DNA from: Ignavibacteriota bacterium
GTDB lineage: Bacteria > Bacteroidota > Ignavibacteria > Kapaibacteriales > UBA2268
Length of the DNA stretch: 48,707 nt
NCBI GenBank assembly: GCA_020437395.1
Contig: JAGQWJ010000022.1
Coordinates: forward strand, 1 to 48,707
Direction: 5' to 3'
In this document: one piece after another, positions 29,199-38,504 of the stretch
How positions within the stretch are numbered: the stretch's first letter is position 1
Layout of the letters: the number at the start of each line of letters is the position of its first letter
The notes under the pieces: model-generated
The model's database searches: none
The model's input: the letters and a program-made list of their open reading frames with translations, nothing else
Told to the model about the DNA's origin: nothing
Position numbers and translations under genes: made by a program

Positions 29199-29214
29199 AA
29201 AATTCTGATTTATT

Positions 29215-29243
29215 AAAAAAGGGAAGTATTATTACTTCCCTTT
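29215..29243 (-). terminator. Rho-independent terminator after the SBBP/Ig gene
   Basis: Inverted repeat GGGAAGTA (29221-29228) / TACTTCCC (29233-29240), loop TTAT, extended by AAA/TTT pairs. On the minus strand the hairpin is followed by six T (complement of 29215-29220). It ends the transcript of the gene at 29270-32416. Confidence 0.9.
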
Positions 29244-29269
29244 GACTTTTAAAATATGTTGTTATTTTA

Positions 29270-32200
29270 TCAATTTATTTTTATTACTTTTTCGCTAAAG
29301 GTTTTATTACCTTTGATTATATTTATCCAATAAACACCACTGGAATAATGATTTAAATCTAAGACTGTATTAGAATTATAAGTTGTGTTAATTAACAAAT
29401 TACCAGCATTGTCATATAATTCTAATTTATATTCAGACAAATTTAAAAATTCAATTCTATAGATATTCTTACTAGTCTCATAAAATTTTGCAATCTCATT
29501 TAAGCTATTAGTTACACTACCTATGACGTCATTAATAATTACAGTAGTTTCATTAGTAGAATCAATTCCACACTTTCCTTCTATTAAACATCTGTACTGA
29601 CCTGCATCATTCAGAGATAAATTACTAAGAGTAAGAGTCTTTTTATTCTGAGCAGGTAAATTATTTCCATCTTTTTGCCAGATATACTTCAATCCAACAC
29701 CATTTGCATTAGTAGTAATTTCCATAGTTTCACCTTTATTTTTTGTGATTTCTTCTGGAATAGAACCAGCAGTAGTATTTGGTGAAACATAAATATTGAA
29801 TGAATTCTTTGATTCATCTGCTGGAGGGCAGTCATTTTTTATTGAGACTTTATAAATGCCTGAATCTTCTGTTTTTACATTTGAAATTGTAAACTCATTT
29901 GTTGTTGTCTTACCAATTTCCTTGTTATTTTTTAACCAAGTATATTCAATATCAACACCAACTGCGTTTGCTTTAAGTCTGATTTCATCACCAATACAAA
30001 CTGTGTCTGAGGAAATAAGTTGGAAATCAGTAAGTGTAGCTCTTTCATTGACTTCGTAATTATCAATGTTTTCAGAGAATAAACCTGAGTTATGAGTTAC
30101 TCTTATTCTAACATTTTTCTTTCCTGATAATTCTTGTGGTACAACCCATTTATAAAACTCTTCTTTCACATTTGAAGCTATTTCATTAAATATGTCATGT
30201 TTATCATCATAAGAATACCCAAGACTATAACCTTCCGAGCTATTAATACCATCAGCAGACCAACTAATAATTACTTCTGAACCTACGCACAAACTTATAT
30301 TAGTTGGTGGGTTTAAATAAGTTATATTTCCTATTGCATTTCTTATTAAAACTATGTCTTTTCCAGATGATCTTTGTTTTTGATAAGCATTGATAGTAAT
30401 AGGGAAGTCCGAAGATTCAGAATAACCAGCGATTAAATAATTATTATACTTATCGAAATCAAATGAAACTGCAACATCATCATCATTTCCACCATAAACT
30501 TTTGCATTGTTTACAACACCAGAACTCATCTCAATTTCAGAATAAATTATATTATTTTTTGCTTTTAATTGAGATAAATCAATTTCAGGGAATCTTCCAT
30601 TAGAAGTTGTTACAGATGCAAATGAATTAAGAGCTGGATGTTTTATCATTTGAGACATCACTTCATCGCCTTGTGATTGTATTAATATAGAAAAACTCCT
30701 TGTTTGAGTTTTTGTTCCAAATAGCTCTTCTAATTTATTATATTTTGTAATGAAAAGATCAGAATTACCTAATACGTTTGAACTTCCAGTTGACACAGGA
30801 AAAGGTACACCCTTAGTGTTATTGTAAGTTTCACCCATTACATAAATGTTCTCATTTTCATCTTTATAAATCCCTCTTCCTATGTCATCACCATCACCAC
30901 CTAGGAATCCTGAAATAATAAAACTCTGTGCATTTTTTGTTAAAACCATTTCAAATGCATCTTTTCCTCCATTAGAGGTCTCGTCATAAGGTCCTCCAAC
31001 TCCAAATCTTTTTAAAGGATATGTAGGGAAATCATTTGTAGCTGTACCTTTAGAAGAAGTTGTCCATCCAGTCAAATAAATATCTTCATTCGATGGATCA
31101 ATAAACATATCCGTAGGCACATCGTCTAAAAAACCTCCAATATGTGCTGACATATTTGCTGCTTCTCTACTTGGTAAAATTGTAAACATTAATATATCTT
31201 TGCCACCTTTATAATTACTATTCGGTGGGCCTGCTATTGTTTGTATGTTATTAGAAGTAGTGTGTGCTGCGAATAAAAAATAATTATTCCTATCCCTATA
31301 AACTTCTACAACTTCATCATCACCATTTCCACCGTAATATGAAGATTTTAAAAGTTCTGAACCATCCAAACTTAATGAAGTTATAAAGATATCTTTACCT
31401 CCTCCATATTTTGAACTAATTGGTTTTAAGATTGGAAAGTCGGGTGATTCAGTAACACCTGTAATTAATAGATATTCGTTAGTTATTGCAAAATCTATTG
31501 CTTCATCAAACTCTAATGAACCTAACAAGGTCGTAAAAACTGGTATATATTGTCCATTAACGACTTTTATTTTTGTTACAAACGCATCAGTCCTATCTGC
31601 ATATTCTTCATCATAAGATCCAGGTGTTGTTTTAAAATCTGTAGAAGTAGTACTACCTACTAACAATATATTTTTTTCGTCTATGAATTTTACTCTTTTA
31701 GGTGTATCATCTCCTGAGGAACCATAATAAGAAGAATAAATTAATGGATCAATAATAAGTTCTTTAGACTTATCGTATTCACCTACTTTGAATGAAACTT
31801 TGTTTCCTATCAATTCAAAATCACAATCTACTTTTACTTTATTACCATCAATTAATTGATAAGCAAATAAATTTGAATTTTCTATAATAGTACTTGGTGT
31901 AATTAATTCAATAATATTATTATCTAGATTAATCTCTAAATCTCCTTCAAAGCTTAATTCTATTTGTTCAATGTTAGCATAAGGTTTAACTTTAAAATCA
32001 TATCTAGGGTTATTGTTATCTATATAATAAATAAAATCAATTCCATCATATATATTCTTTGCTGTTAATTTCCCATAAGAATTAACATTTCGAACCCAAT
32101 TTTCACTGTTATTACTAATAAAATAGTGGAACTTTTCTTCAAGTTTCTCAGATGGTGTAAAATTGTAATTGTTGGTATTTAGTATATTTAATTTTATTAC

Positions 32201-32416
32201 CTCTCCAAATATTCGATTGGAATTTTTATTATAAAAATCAAAATATATACCTGAATTAGTTACACTTGTTACAAGCCCATTTCTTTGAGAAATAAACTTA
32301 ATATTTTCTTTCCATTGACCATTATTTTCAATGAACTTCATTTGAGCAGAATTCAAAGTAAAAGTTATTGCTAAATAGAATATAATTAGGGTGATAAGTT
32401 TAACACTATTTTTCAT
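29270..32416 (-). CDS. SBBP beta-propeller / Ig-like T9SS secreted protein
   Basis: A 1048-residue secreted protein. After the signal peptide (VKLITLIIFYLAITFTLNSA) a start-of-mature-chain motif, MKFIENNGQW, introduces the beta-sandwich prefix that normally precedes SBBP repeats (about 25-215). SBBP propeller repeats with YGGSGDD, YGGNGDD, LGGDGDD and YGGNDDD turns cover about 220-700. A fibronectin-like section (about 705-790) and two Ig-like domains follow (about 795-960; YTWLKNN and GQYRCLIEG). A T9SS type A sorting domain ends the protein (about 965-1048: LELYDNAGNLL, SSGVYWINII). Inference: a surface or extracellular binding or adhesive protein. Monocistronic, with its own terminator downstream and only 80 bases to the upstream gene. 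Confidence 0.88.
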   Translation of the reverse strand: MKNSVKLITLIIFYLAITFTLNSAQMKFIENNGQWKENIKFISQRNGLVTSVTNSGIYFDFYNKNSNRIFGEVIKLNILNTNNYNFTPSEKLEEKFHYFISNNSENWVRNVNSYGKLTAKNIYDGIDFIYYIDNNNPRYDFKVKPYANIEQIELSFEGDLEINLDNNIIELITPSTIIENSNLFAYQLIDGNKVKVDCDFELIGNKVSFKVGEYDKSKELIIDPLIYSSYYGSSGDDTPKRVKFIDEKNILLVGSTTSTDFKTTPGSYDEEYADRTDAFVTKIKVVNGQYIPVFTTLLGSLEFDEAIDFAITNEYLLITGVTESPDFPILKPISSKYGGGKDIFITSLSLDGSELLKSSYYGGNGDDEVVEVYRDRNNYFLFAAHTTSNNIQTIAGPPNSNYKGGKDILMFTILPSREAANMSAHIGGFLDDVPTDMFIDPSNEDIYLTGWTTSSKGTATNDFPTYPLKRFGVGGPYDETSNGGKDAFEMVLTKNAQSFIISGFLGGDGDDIGRGIYKDENENIYVMGETYNNTKGVPFPVSTGSSNVLGNSDLFITKYNKLEELFGTKTQTRSFSILIQSQGDEVMSQMIKHPALNSFASVTTSNGRFPEIDLSQLKAKNNIIYSEIEMSSGVVNNAKVYGGNDDDVAVSFDFDKYNNYLIAGYSESSDFPITINAYQKQRSSGKDIVLIRNAIGNITYLNPPTNISLCVGSEVIISWSADGINSSEGYSLGYSYDDKHDIFNEIASNVKEEFYKWVVPQELSGKKNVRIRVTHNSGLFSENIDNYEVNERATLTDFQLISSDTVCIGDEIRLKANAVGVDIEYTWLKNNKEIGKTTTNEFTISNVKTEDSGIYKVSIKNDCPPADESKNSFNIYVSPNTTAGSIPEEITKNKGETMEITTNANGVGLKYIWQKDGNNLPAQNKKTLTLSNLSLNDAGQYRCLIEGKCGIDSTNETTVIINDVIGSVTNSLNEIAKFYETSKNIYRIEFLNLSEYKLELYDNAGNLLINTTYNSNTVLDLNHYSSGVYWINIIKGNKTFSEKVIKIN

Positions 32417-32463
32417 TTTATTCTTACAATTTTTAGTTAATAATAAGGGTAAATATAAGAAAT

Positions 32464-32498
32464 AAAAAGTTACTAATTAAATATTTAATATACTTTTT
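32464..32498 (-). terminator. Weak AT-rich hairpin at the rluD-like stop
   Basis: Arms AAAAAGT (32464-32470) and ACTTTTT (32492-32498) enclose a perfect 14-base palindrome, ATTAAATATTTAAT (32476-32489). On the minus strand it ends in five T. The stem is almost all A-T and overlaps the stop codon, so it may be a weak terminator or simply a chance feature of AT-rich DNA. Confidence 0.3.
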
Positions 32499-33588
32499 AT
32501 GGTAAAAAACTTGACGATTCTAAAATATTAATAACATTTTTAAAATCTTCAGGCAATTCTGATTGAAATTGCATTTCATTATTAGTTACAGGATGTATAA
32601 ATTTTAAATCTTTCGCATGTAATAGCTGTCGGTTTGATTTTGAAACTATAAATTTTGCAAGATTATTGAGTTCCCCAATGACACCATTGTATTTATTGGT
32701 GTCACCACCATACTCAGAATCACCAATAATAGGATAATTTTTATCTGAAAGATGAACTCTTATTTGATGAGTTCTTCCAGTTTCTAGTTTTAATTCTACA
32801 AGAGTAGCAATTGAGTATCTTTTCAAAACTTTGAAATTTGTTTTGGCATATTTTCCACTTCTTGTAGAAACAGCGAATATTTTACGATCAATTTTAGAAC
32901 GATCAATATTACCTATAATCGAACCTTCGTCTTCTAATTTAGTACCCCAGACCAAAGCATTATAGGTTCTAGAGACTTTTCGTTCAACAAACTGGGATTG
33001 CAAAGCAATTAAAACTTCTGTTGTTTTGGCTACAACAAGCAATCCACTTGTTTGTTTGTCTAATCTATGAACAATCCCTGGTCTAACTTCAGAAGAAGCG
33101 TAAAGTTTTCCTGGGTCATTCAAAATTTCATCATTATCATCATCAAATTCAATATCTATATTATCACTGATTCCAAGATGATATAACAGGGCATTGACAA
33201 GAGTATCATATCTGTTGCCAACACCTGGATGTACAACCATACCAGCCGGTTTATTGATTACTAATAGATGATTGTCTTCATAAATAATTTCTAAAGGTAT
33301 GTCTTGAGGAACTAATTTTACTGCTGGTCTTCTTAGCATAATACATTCAATCTTGTCACCACCAGTAACTTTATAGCTTGCCTTTTTTACGATTTTATTA
33401 TTAACTTTAACCATGCCTTCATCAAGAGATTTTCTAACTCTCGTACGACTAGCATTTTTGATTAATGTAGATAAGTAAGTGTCGATTCTTTCTGGTACTT
33501 TACCATTAGGTACTTCATATACCAGTATTTCTTCTTCATAGTCTGGATAATGATTGAATAGGTCTTTATCGTCTTTTTGATTATTCAT
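32497..33588 (-). CDS. RluA/RluD-family 23S rRNA pseudouridine synthase
   Basis: A 363-residue pseudouridine synthase. An S4 RNA-binding domain occupies about 32-85 (ERIDTYLSTLIKNASRTRVR, VNNKIVKKASYKV). The catalytic domain has IIYEDNHLLVINKPAGMVVHPG and the signature GIVHRLDKQTSGLLVVAK with catalytic Asp177, then LETGRTHQIRVHL. The S4 plus RluA layout matches RluD, which modifies helix 69 of 23S rRNA, but RluC/RluD specificity cannot be settled here. An acidic insert (about 143-158, rich in Asp/Glu) sits between the motifs and is longer than usual. The first 8 bases overlap the end of lspA, so translation is coupled. Confidence 0.92.
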   Translation of the reverse strand: MNNQKDDKDLFNHYPDYEEEILVYEVPNGKVPERIDTYLSTLIKNASRTRVRKSLDEGMVKVNNKIVKKASYKVTGGDKIECIMLRRPAVKLVPQDIPLEIIYEDNHLLVINKPAGMVVHPGVGNRYDTLVNALLYHLGISDNIDIEFDDDNDEILNDPGKLYASSEVRPGIVHRLDKQTSGLLVVAKTTEVLIALQSQFVERKVSRTYNALVWGTKLEDEGSIIGNIDRSKIDRKIFAVSTRSGKYAKTNFKVLKRYSIATLVELKLETGRTHQIRVHLSDKNYPIIGDSEYGGDTNKYNGVIGELNNLAKFIVSKSNRQLLHAKDLKFIHPVTNNEMQFQSELPEDFKNVINILESSSFLP

Positions 33589-34177
33589 TTAACTCTACTT
33601 TATCTTTATTCTTTCCCCTCAATTCGGATAAAGTTGGTATGTGTTTATTATAAAATAGTAAAAGTACAATTCCAACTGATACACATGAATCTGCTATATT
33701 GAAAACTGGAAAATAATCATAATATTTACCAAAAATATTAATATTTGGAATATCTACTAGAATAAAATCAACTACTTTACCATAAAACAATGGTGCATAG
33801 TCGTAGAAAACACCATAGAATACTCTATCTATCATATTTCCTGTAGCACCAGCAAAAATCAACATAACTGCTATTTTATATCCTATGGGTTTTTCACCAA
33901 TATTCCTTATGTAGAGAATTAATAGTAATGAAGCGATGATTGAAAAAAGACTTAAAAAGATTTTTCCTGCTCCGAATTCGATGCTAAAAGCCATCCCAGG
34001 ATTTTCTACGAATGTGAATTGAATTATATCACCAATAACTTCGATTCTTTCTCCATATTCGAAGCCTTGGGAAGATAAACCAAGAAAACTAAATCCCTTA
34101 ACAAGGAATTTAGTTACTTGATCAAATAAGATTAAGAAAAAAGACGTAATAAATAGCAGGTGAGTATTGTTCTTCAT
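33581..34177 (-). CDS. lspA: Prolipoprotein signal peptidase (signal peptidase II)
   Basis: A 198-residue inner-membrane aspartyl protease that cleaves the signal peptide of lipidated prolipoproteins. Four hydrophobic helices are visible. The conserved motifs are FDQVTKFLVK (about 18-27), FVENPGMAF (about 56-64), AGATGNMIDRV with catalytic Asp117, VVDF (Asp137) and FNIADSCVSVG with catalytic Asp163. It is about 30 residues longer than the usual 165, mostly from an insert between Asp117 and Asp163, as in many FCB homologues. It lies between the TraR/DksA gene (21 bases upstream) and the rluD-like gene (8-base overlap). The lipoproteins at the right end of the window would be its substrates. 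Confidence 0.95.
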   Translation of the reverse strand: MKNNTHLLFITSFFLILFDQVTKFLVKGFSFLGLSSQGFEYGERIEVIGDIIQFTFVENPGMAFSIEFGAGKIFLSLFSIIASLLLILYIRNIGEKPIGYKIAVMLIFAGATGNMIDRVFYGVFYDYAPLFYGKVVDFILVDIPNINIFGKYYDYFPVFNIADSCVSVGIVLLLFYNKHIPTLSELRGKNKDKVELNE

Positions 34178-34198
34178 TTTGTTTTTTACAAATTAGAA

Positions 34199-34705
34199 CT
34201 AAATATTTCTAGCTTCAATTTTATCTATGCCATCAACAGGACATTCCTTTCTAATTTTATAAGAAGCAGATAAAGTAGTAATAGGTACGGCTAATAATCT
34301 TTCCTTAGCTATTAAAATACCACAAACTCTACATATACCATAAGTCTTCTCGTTAATTCGACTAAGAGCATCATCAAGTTTCTTAATGTATTCGTTTATT
34401 CTATGAATTTGTGCGTAAGTCTTCTCCTTTTCTTGAGCTTCAGAACCCTGATCGCCCATGTGCATAGAATAAATCATACTTTCTTCAGCATTGTCTGATT
34501 CATTCAGATCATCAATTCTGTCTTTTAACATAGATAATTCATCCAATGCTTCTTCTCTTGCATCGATAATTACGTCTTTAAACTCTTCTAATTCTTCATC
34601 TGAATAACGAATGTTCGGATCTCTAGGTGCAGGATTAGATTCGTTATAATTTGCATAATCATAATCTTTTCTTGCGTTTACTTTTGTCTCTTTTTTCTTT
34701 GCCAT
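34199..34705 (-). CDS. TraR/DksA-family protein with degenerate zinc finger
   Basis: A 168-residue protein with an acidic helical coiled-coil region (about 33-120) and a C-terminal TraR/DksA zinc-finger region (TYGICRVCGILIAKERLLAVP). The first metal pair, Cys125 and Cys128, is present, but the expected second pair is Ser146 and Tyr149; an extra Cys155 follows. Such degeneration is known in Bacteroidota relatives. DksA proteins act on RNA polymerase through the secondary channel; whether this one does is inference. The ATG at 34705 is preferred over an upstream TTG (34720) because GGAGA (34718-34714) sits 8 bases before it. It lies between ileS and lspA, an arrangement often seen in the FCB group. 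Confidence 0.88.
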   Translation of the reverse strand: MAKKKETKVNARKDYDYANYNESNPAPRDPNIRYSDEELEEFKDVIIDAREEALDELSMLKDRIDDLNESDNAEESMIYSMHMGDQGSEAQEKEKTYAQIHRINEYIKKLDDALSRINEKTYGICRVCGILIAKERLLAVPITTLSASYKIRKECPVDGIDKIEARNI

Positions 34706-34713
34706 AATTTTAT

Positions 34714-34718
34714 TCTCC
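34714..34718 (-). promoter_or_regulatory. Ribosome binding site deciding the TraR/DksA start
   Basis: GGAGA on the minus strand, 8 bases upstream of the ATG at 34705. The longer TTG-start version (34720) would place this site inside the coding sequence, so the shorter protein is more likely. Confidence 0.7.
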
Positions 34719-34800
34719 AATGAGCAAAACCATTCTTACCATTTTATAAAAGGCAATTATAAACCTTTACAACTTAAAAAACAAAATAATTTACTCACAT

Positions 34801-37800
34801 TTATACTTTTTCAATAAAGACTGACAATTTTAGATCATCAATTTCAATTTCTTCAAATGTTGATAATTCTTCTACAGATAATAAATCATCAGTAAGTGTT
34901 TCGGTTTTTATATAATCAATCATTTCTACAATATTATCCATAAATGTAGAATTTGAAGCTACTTCTATCTTTATCCTATCCGTAACTTCAAAACCATTAT
35001 CTTTTCTTAAATTCTGTATTCTACTTACAAATTCACGTGCTATCCCTTCATTTTTAAGTTCAGTTGTAATAGTAGTATCTAAGGCAACAGTTATATTTTT
35101 CTCATTTGCCACAAGCCATCCTTCAATATCCTCGTTATAAATCTCTACATCATTATAGTCCAGAACGAAATCATTACCATCGATATTTAAAGTAATAGTA
35201 CCTTCATTTAATAGTCTTGATATTTCTTTATCGCCAAATTTTTTGACCTCCTGAGCAACAAGGTTAGTTTGTTTACCATACTTAGCACCAATTCTCCTGA
35301 AATCAGGTCTAACGTTTCTTTTTATAATTTCAGAATTATTATCTGTCATATATTCTATATTCTTGATATTTAATTCTTCTTTGATAATTTCAGCCATTTG
35401 TTCTATATTTCTTCTGAACTGAGGAGTTAAAACTGGAATCAGTATTTTCTGTAAAGGTTGCCTTGTTTTAATTTGAGATTTTTCTCTCAAAGACCTTGCT
35501 AAATAAACAATCCTTTGAGCCACATCCATTTTTTCTTCTAATTCTTTATCAATCGCTTCTTCGTTTACATCTATAAAATCAGTAAGGTGAATTGAAATTG
35601 GTTCACTTTCTTTTTTCAATCGTTGATATAAATCTTCACTTAAAAATGGTGCAGCTGAAGCCGTAAGTTGGAGGATTCTAACAAAGACCTTTCGTAAAGT
35701 CTGATATGCAGATAACTTATCATTGTCATTTTCTCCCTTCCAAAATCTTCTTCTATTTCTTCTAATATACCAATTAGAAAGTTCATTAATTGTGAATTCC
35801 TGAATTAATCTGTGAGCTTTCGTTAATTCATATTCATCCATTAACTTCATGTATTCTTTTGCAATTGTATTTGCTCTTGATAATATCCATTTGTCAATTT
35901 CAGGTCTATCCTCTATAGGCAATTCTGATTTATTTACATCATAATTATCTATATTTGCATAGAGCGAGAAAAAATTATATGTTTGAGTCAGTGATCTAAA
36001 AAAATCTGCTATTACAACTCTTGAAATTCCTTCCGAATCAAATTTTGTTGTATTCCAAGGTGGATTATTAACAAAAAGATACCACCTTACAGCATCTGCT
36101 CCTAATCTATTCATTATTTCAAACGGGTCAACAGTATTACCTAGTCTTTTAGACATTTTAACACCGTTTTTATCAAGAATTAATTCATTAACCACAATGT
36201 TCTTGTAAGCAGGTTTGTCAAAAATTGCTGTTGCAATATTGTGTAAAGTATAGAACCAACCTCTGGTTTGATCAATACCTTCTGCTATAAAGTCAGCTGG
36301 AAACGACTTATCAAATAATTCTTTATTTTCGAATGGATAGTGAAATTGTGCAAATGGCATTGAACCAGAATCAAACCATGCATCAATCACTTCATGAGTT
36401 CTTCTATATACATTTCCGTTTCTCACAAAAACTATGCTGTCCACAAGTGGTCTATGTAAATCAATATCGTGACCAGAATCTTCAATAGAAATTAATTCTC
36501 CATTCTCATTTTCATATTTTCCATCTTTCAATTCTTCAATTGAACCGATTGCTATAATATCGTTTTCATCATTTTCATTAACCCAAAGAGGAAGAGGAGT
36601 ACCCCAATATCGGTCTCTTGAGAGTGACCAATCTTTTACATCTTCCAACCAATTTCCAAATCTACCTTCACCGATTTCTTTAGGTTGCCAGTTAATCTCT
36701 TTGTTTAAATCAATCATTCTTTGTTTGTATGCAGGTGATTTTATAAACCAACTTTCACGTGCATAATACATTATAGGATTACCTGTTCGCCAACAATGGG
36801 GATAATTATGTAAGTAATCTTTTTGAGATCGATAGATTTTACCTGCAACTTTTAATGCTATTACAACATCAGTTTCAACACCAACTTCTTTTCTGTCTTC
36901 ATATTCAAAATCTTTTATCGCTCTACCCGAAAAAGGCCCCAATTCTTCTGTAAGATGCCCACTTGGAGTTACGGGCTGTACGAATGGTAAGTTGAATTCC
37001 CTTGAAAGTCGATAATCATCTTCACCAAATGCAGGTGCTAAATGTACTATACCAGAACCATCTTCGGTAGATACGAAGTCACCTTCGACTATTGTTAGTG
37101 CATTCGGATGCTCTTTTTCTTTTAAATCTACATAAGGGAATATTTGTTCGTATTTAGTTCCAATTAAATCCAATCCTTTGAAACTATCTAATATTTTGTA
37201 TTCACCATCTAATGTTTCTAATCTGTCTTTAGCTAATACTAGATTATCAATTTGAATTTCATCTTTTATCTTTCTAGTGTTTTCAACTAAAACATAATCA
37301 ATATCTTTACCGATTGCTAAAGCAACATTAGAAAATAGTGTCCAAGGTGTGGTTGTCCAAACTAATAACTCAGCATTCTTCGTACTTTCAATTACAGGTT
37401 TAGTTATTTTTAATTTAATGTAGCAATTATAATCCTTAACTTCCTTATAACCGAGAGATAATTCATGGGAACTAAGAGGCGTCTCAATTGTTGGAGATTG
37501 CGGTACTACTTTGAATCCTTTGAATATTAAACCTTTATTAAACAGTTGTTTTAATGCCCACCAAACAGATTCAATATAATCATTCGTACAAGTAATATAT
37601 GCAGTGTCTAAATCTACCCAATAACCCATTCTTCGAGTAAGAGTTCTCCATCCTTCGTCCATTTCTATATTCTTATAAACTAAGTCTTTACATGCATTAT
37701 TAAACTTTCCAATTCCGACAGTTTCTACTTCAGATTTATTCTTAATTCCTAAATCTTTTTCAACTTGAATCTCAACTGGCAAACCATGCGTATCCCAACC

Positions 37801-38049
37801 AGCTTGTCTTCGGACGAAGTAACCTTGCATTGTTTTATATCTGCATACTGTGTCTTTAATGGTTCTAGCCATCATGTGATGAATACCAGGTTTACCATTT
37901 ACAGTTGGAGGACCTTCATAAAACGTAAAACTCTTATTCTCAGCTCTTAATTCTAATGATTTCTCGAAAATTTGATTCTCTTCCCAAAATTTTAGTACAT
38001 TTTCTTCTAATTCAGGATAAGAGATATTGTTTGGCAATTCTTTGAACAT
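34801..38049 (-). CDS. ileS: Isoleucyl-tRNA synthetase
   Basis: A class Ia aminoacyl-tRNA synthetase of 1082 residues from the ATG at 38049 (an in-frame TTG at 38085 would add 12 residues without homologous look). The ATP-site HIGH region reads PPTVNGKPGIHH, a variant in place of canonical HxGH; AGWDTHGLPVE and the KMSKRLGN signature are intact. The editing domain contains WTTTPWTLFSNVALA and EDGSGIVHLAPAFGEDDY. An anticodon-binding region and a long C-terminal extension follow. Length and motifs point to the eukaryote-like (type 2) IleRS, whose characterised members are often poorly inhibited by mupirocin. It heads the minus-strand run ileS, traR/dksA-like, lspA, rluD-like and diverges from the Rieske gene, with 79 bases between starts. 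Confidence 0.95.
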   Translation of the reverse strand: MFKELPNNISYPELEENVLKFWEENQIFEKSLELRAENKSFTFYEGPPTVNGKPGIHHMMARTIKDTVCRYKTMQGYFVRRQAGWDTHGLPVEIQVEKDLGIKNKSEVETVGIGKFNNACKDLVYKNIEMDEGWRTLTRRMGYWVDLDTAYITCTNDYIESVWWALKQLFNKGLIFKGFKVVPQSPTIETPLSSHELSLGYKEVKDYNCYIKLKITKPVIESTKNAELLVWTTTPWTLFSNVALAIGKDIDYVLVENTRKIKDEIQIDNLVLAKDRLETLDGEYKILDSFKGLDLIGTKYEQIFPYVDLKEKEHPNALTIVEGDFVSTEDGSGIVHLAPAFGEDDYRLSREFNLPFVQPVTPSGHLTEELGPFSGRAIKDFEYEDRKEVGVETDVVIALKVAGKIYRSQKDYLHNYPHCWRTGNPIMYYARESWFIKSPAYKQRMIDLNKEINWQPKEIGEGRFGNWLEDVKDWSLSRDRYWGTPLPLWVNENDENDIIAIGSIEELKDGKYENENGELISIEDSGHDIDLHRPLVDSIVFVRNGNVYRRTHEVIDAWFDSGSMPFAQFHYPFENKELFDKSFPADFIAEGIDQTRGWFYTLHNIATAIFDKPAYKNIVVNELILDKNGVKMSKRLGNTVDPFEIMNRLGADAVRWYLFVNNPPWNTTKFDSEGISRVVIADFFRSLTQTYNFFSLYANIDNYDVNKSELPIEDRPEIDKWILSRANTIAKEYMKLMDEYELTKAHRLIQEFTINELSNWYIRRNRRRFWKGENDNDKLSAYQTLRKVFVRILQLTASAAPFLSEDLYQRLKKESEPISIHLTDFIDVNEEAIDKELEEKMDVAQRIVYLARSLREKSQIKTRQPLQKILIPVLTPQFRRNIEQMAEIIKEELNIKNIEYMTDNNSEIIKRNVRPDFRRIGAKYGKQTNLVAQEVKKFGDKEISRLLNEGTITLNIDGNDFVLDYNDVEIYNEDIEGWLVANEKNITVALDTTITTELKNEGIAREFVSRIQNLRKDNGFEVTDRIKIEVASNSTFMDNIVEMIDYIKTETLTDDLLSVEELSTFEEIEIDDLKLSVFIEKV

Positions 38050-38128
38050 ATTTTTTATGTAATAATTTTTTTGAATAACTTGCAAAATTATATAATATTA
38101 GTAATATAATCTAAAAAATGGGATAAGT

Positions 38129-38503
38129 ATGAAATCAATTACTATTGATGGGAAACTCTTTGTTTCTGTTTGTAGTGCAGATGAGTTAATCCCTGAAAAA
38201 GGTAAAAAAATTGTTTTTGAAGACGATATAGATATGGAAGTTTCACTTTTTAAGATACAAAATGAATATTATTGTGTTTCAAATATATGTCCACATAAAC
38301 ACCAACCTGTTATTTATAATGGATTAGTCAAAGATTGTACTGTTACTTGTCCAGCTCACGGTTGGACTTATGATTTAAAAACTGGCGAGAATACTAATAA
38401 GCACCAGGGCATAAAAAGATTAAAAAAATATCAAATATTCGAAAAAGATGGTGATATATATATAGAAAAGCCAGAACTAGAAATTCCAAAATGGCGACAA
38501 TAA
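38129..38503 (+). CDS. Rieske [2Fe-2S] ferredoxin-like protein
   Basis: A 124-residue soluble Rieske protein. Cluster ligands are visible as C54-P-H56 (ICPHKHQP) and C74-P-A-H77 (TCPAHGWTYDLKTG), the standard CxH...CxxH pattern. Length and absence of a signal or membrane segment fit the small NirD/dioxygenase-ferredoxin group that shuttles electrons in the cytosol. No reductase or oxygenase partner is adjacent; queG starts 2 bases after the stop, so the two are co-transcribed. Confidence 0.9.
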   Translation: MKSITIDGKLFVSVCSADELIPEKGKKIVFEDDIDMEVSLFKIQNEYYCVSNICPHKHQPVIYNGLVKDCTVTCPAHGWTYDLKTGENTNKHQGIKRLKKYQIFEKDGDIYIEKPELEIPKWRQ

Positions 38504-38504
38504 A

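Noticed and set aside
32476..32489. Perfect 14-base palindrome ATTAAATATTTAAT as an operator
   Set aside because: All A-T in very AT-rich DNA; chance occurrence is likely, so it is only mentioned as part of a weak hairpin.
38050..38085. Longer IleRS start at TTG 38085
   Set aside because: Adds 12 residues without family resemblance and without a ribosome site; the ATG at 38049 begins the typical FKELPNNISYPELEE N-terminus.
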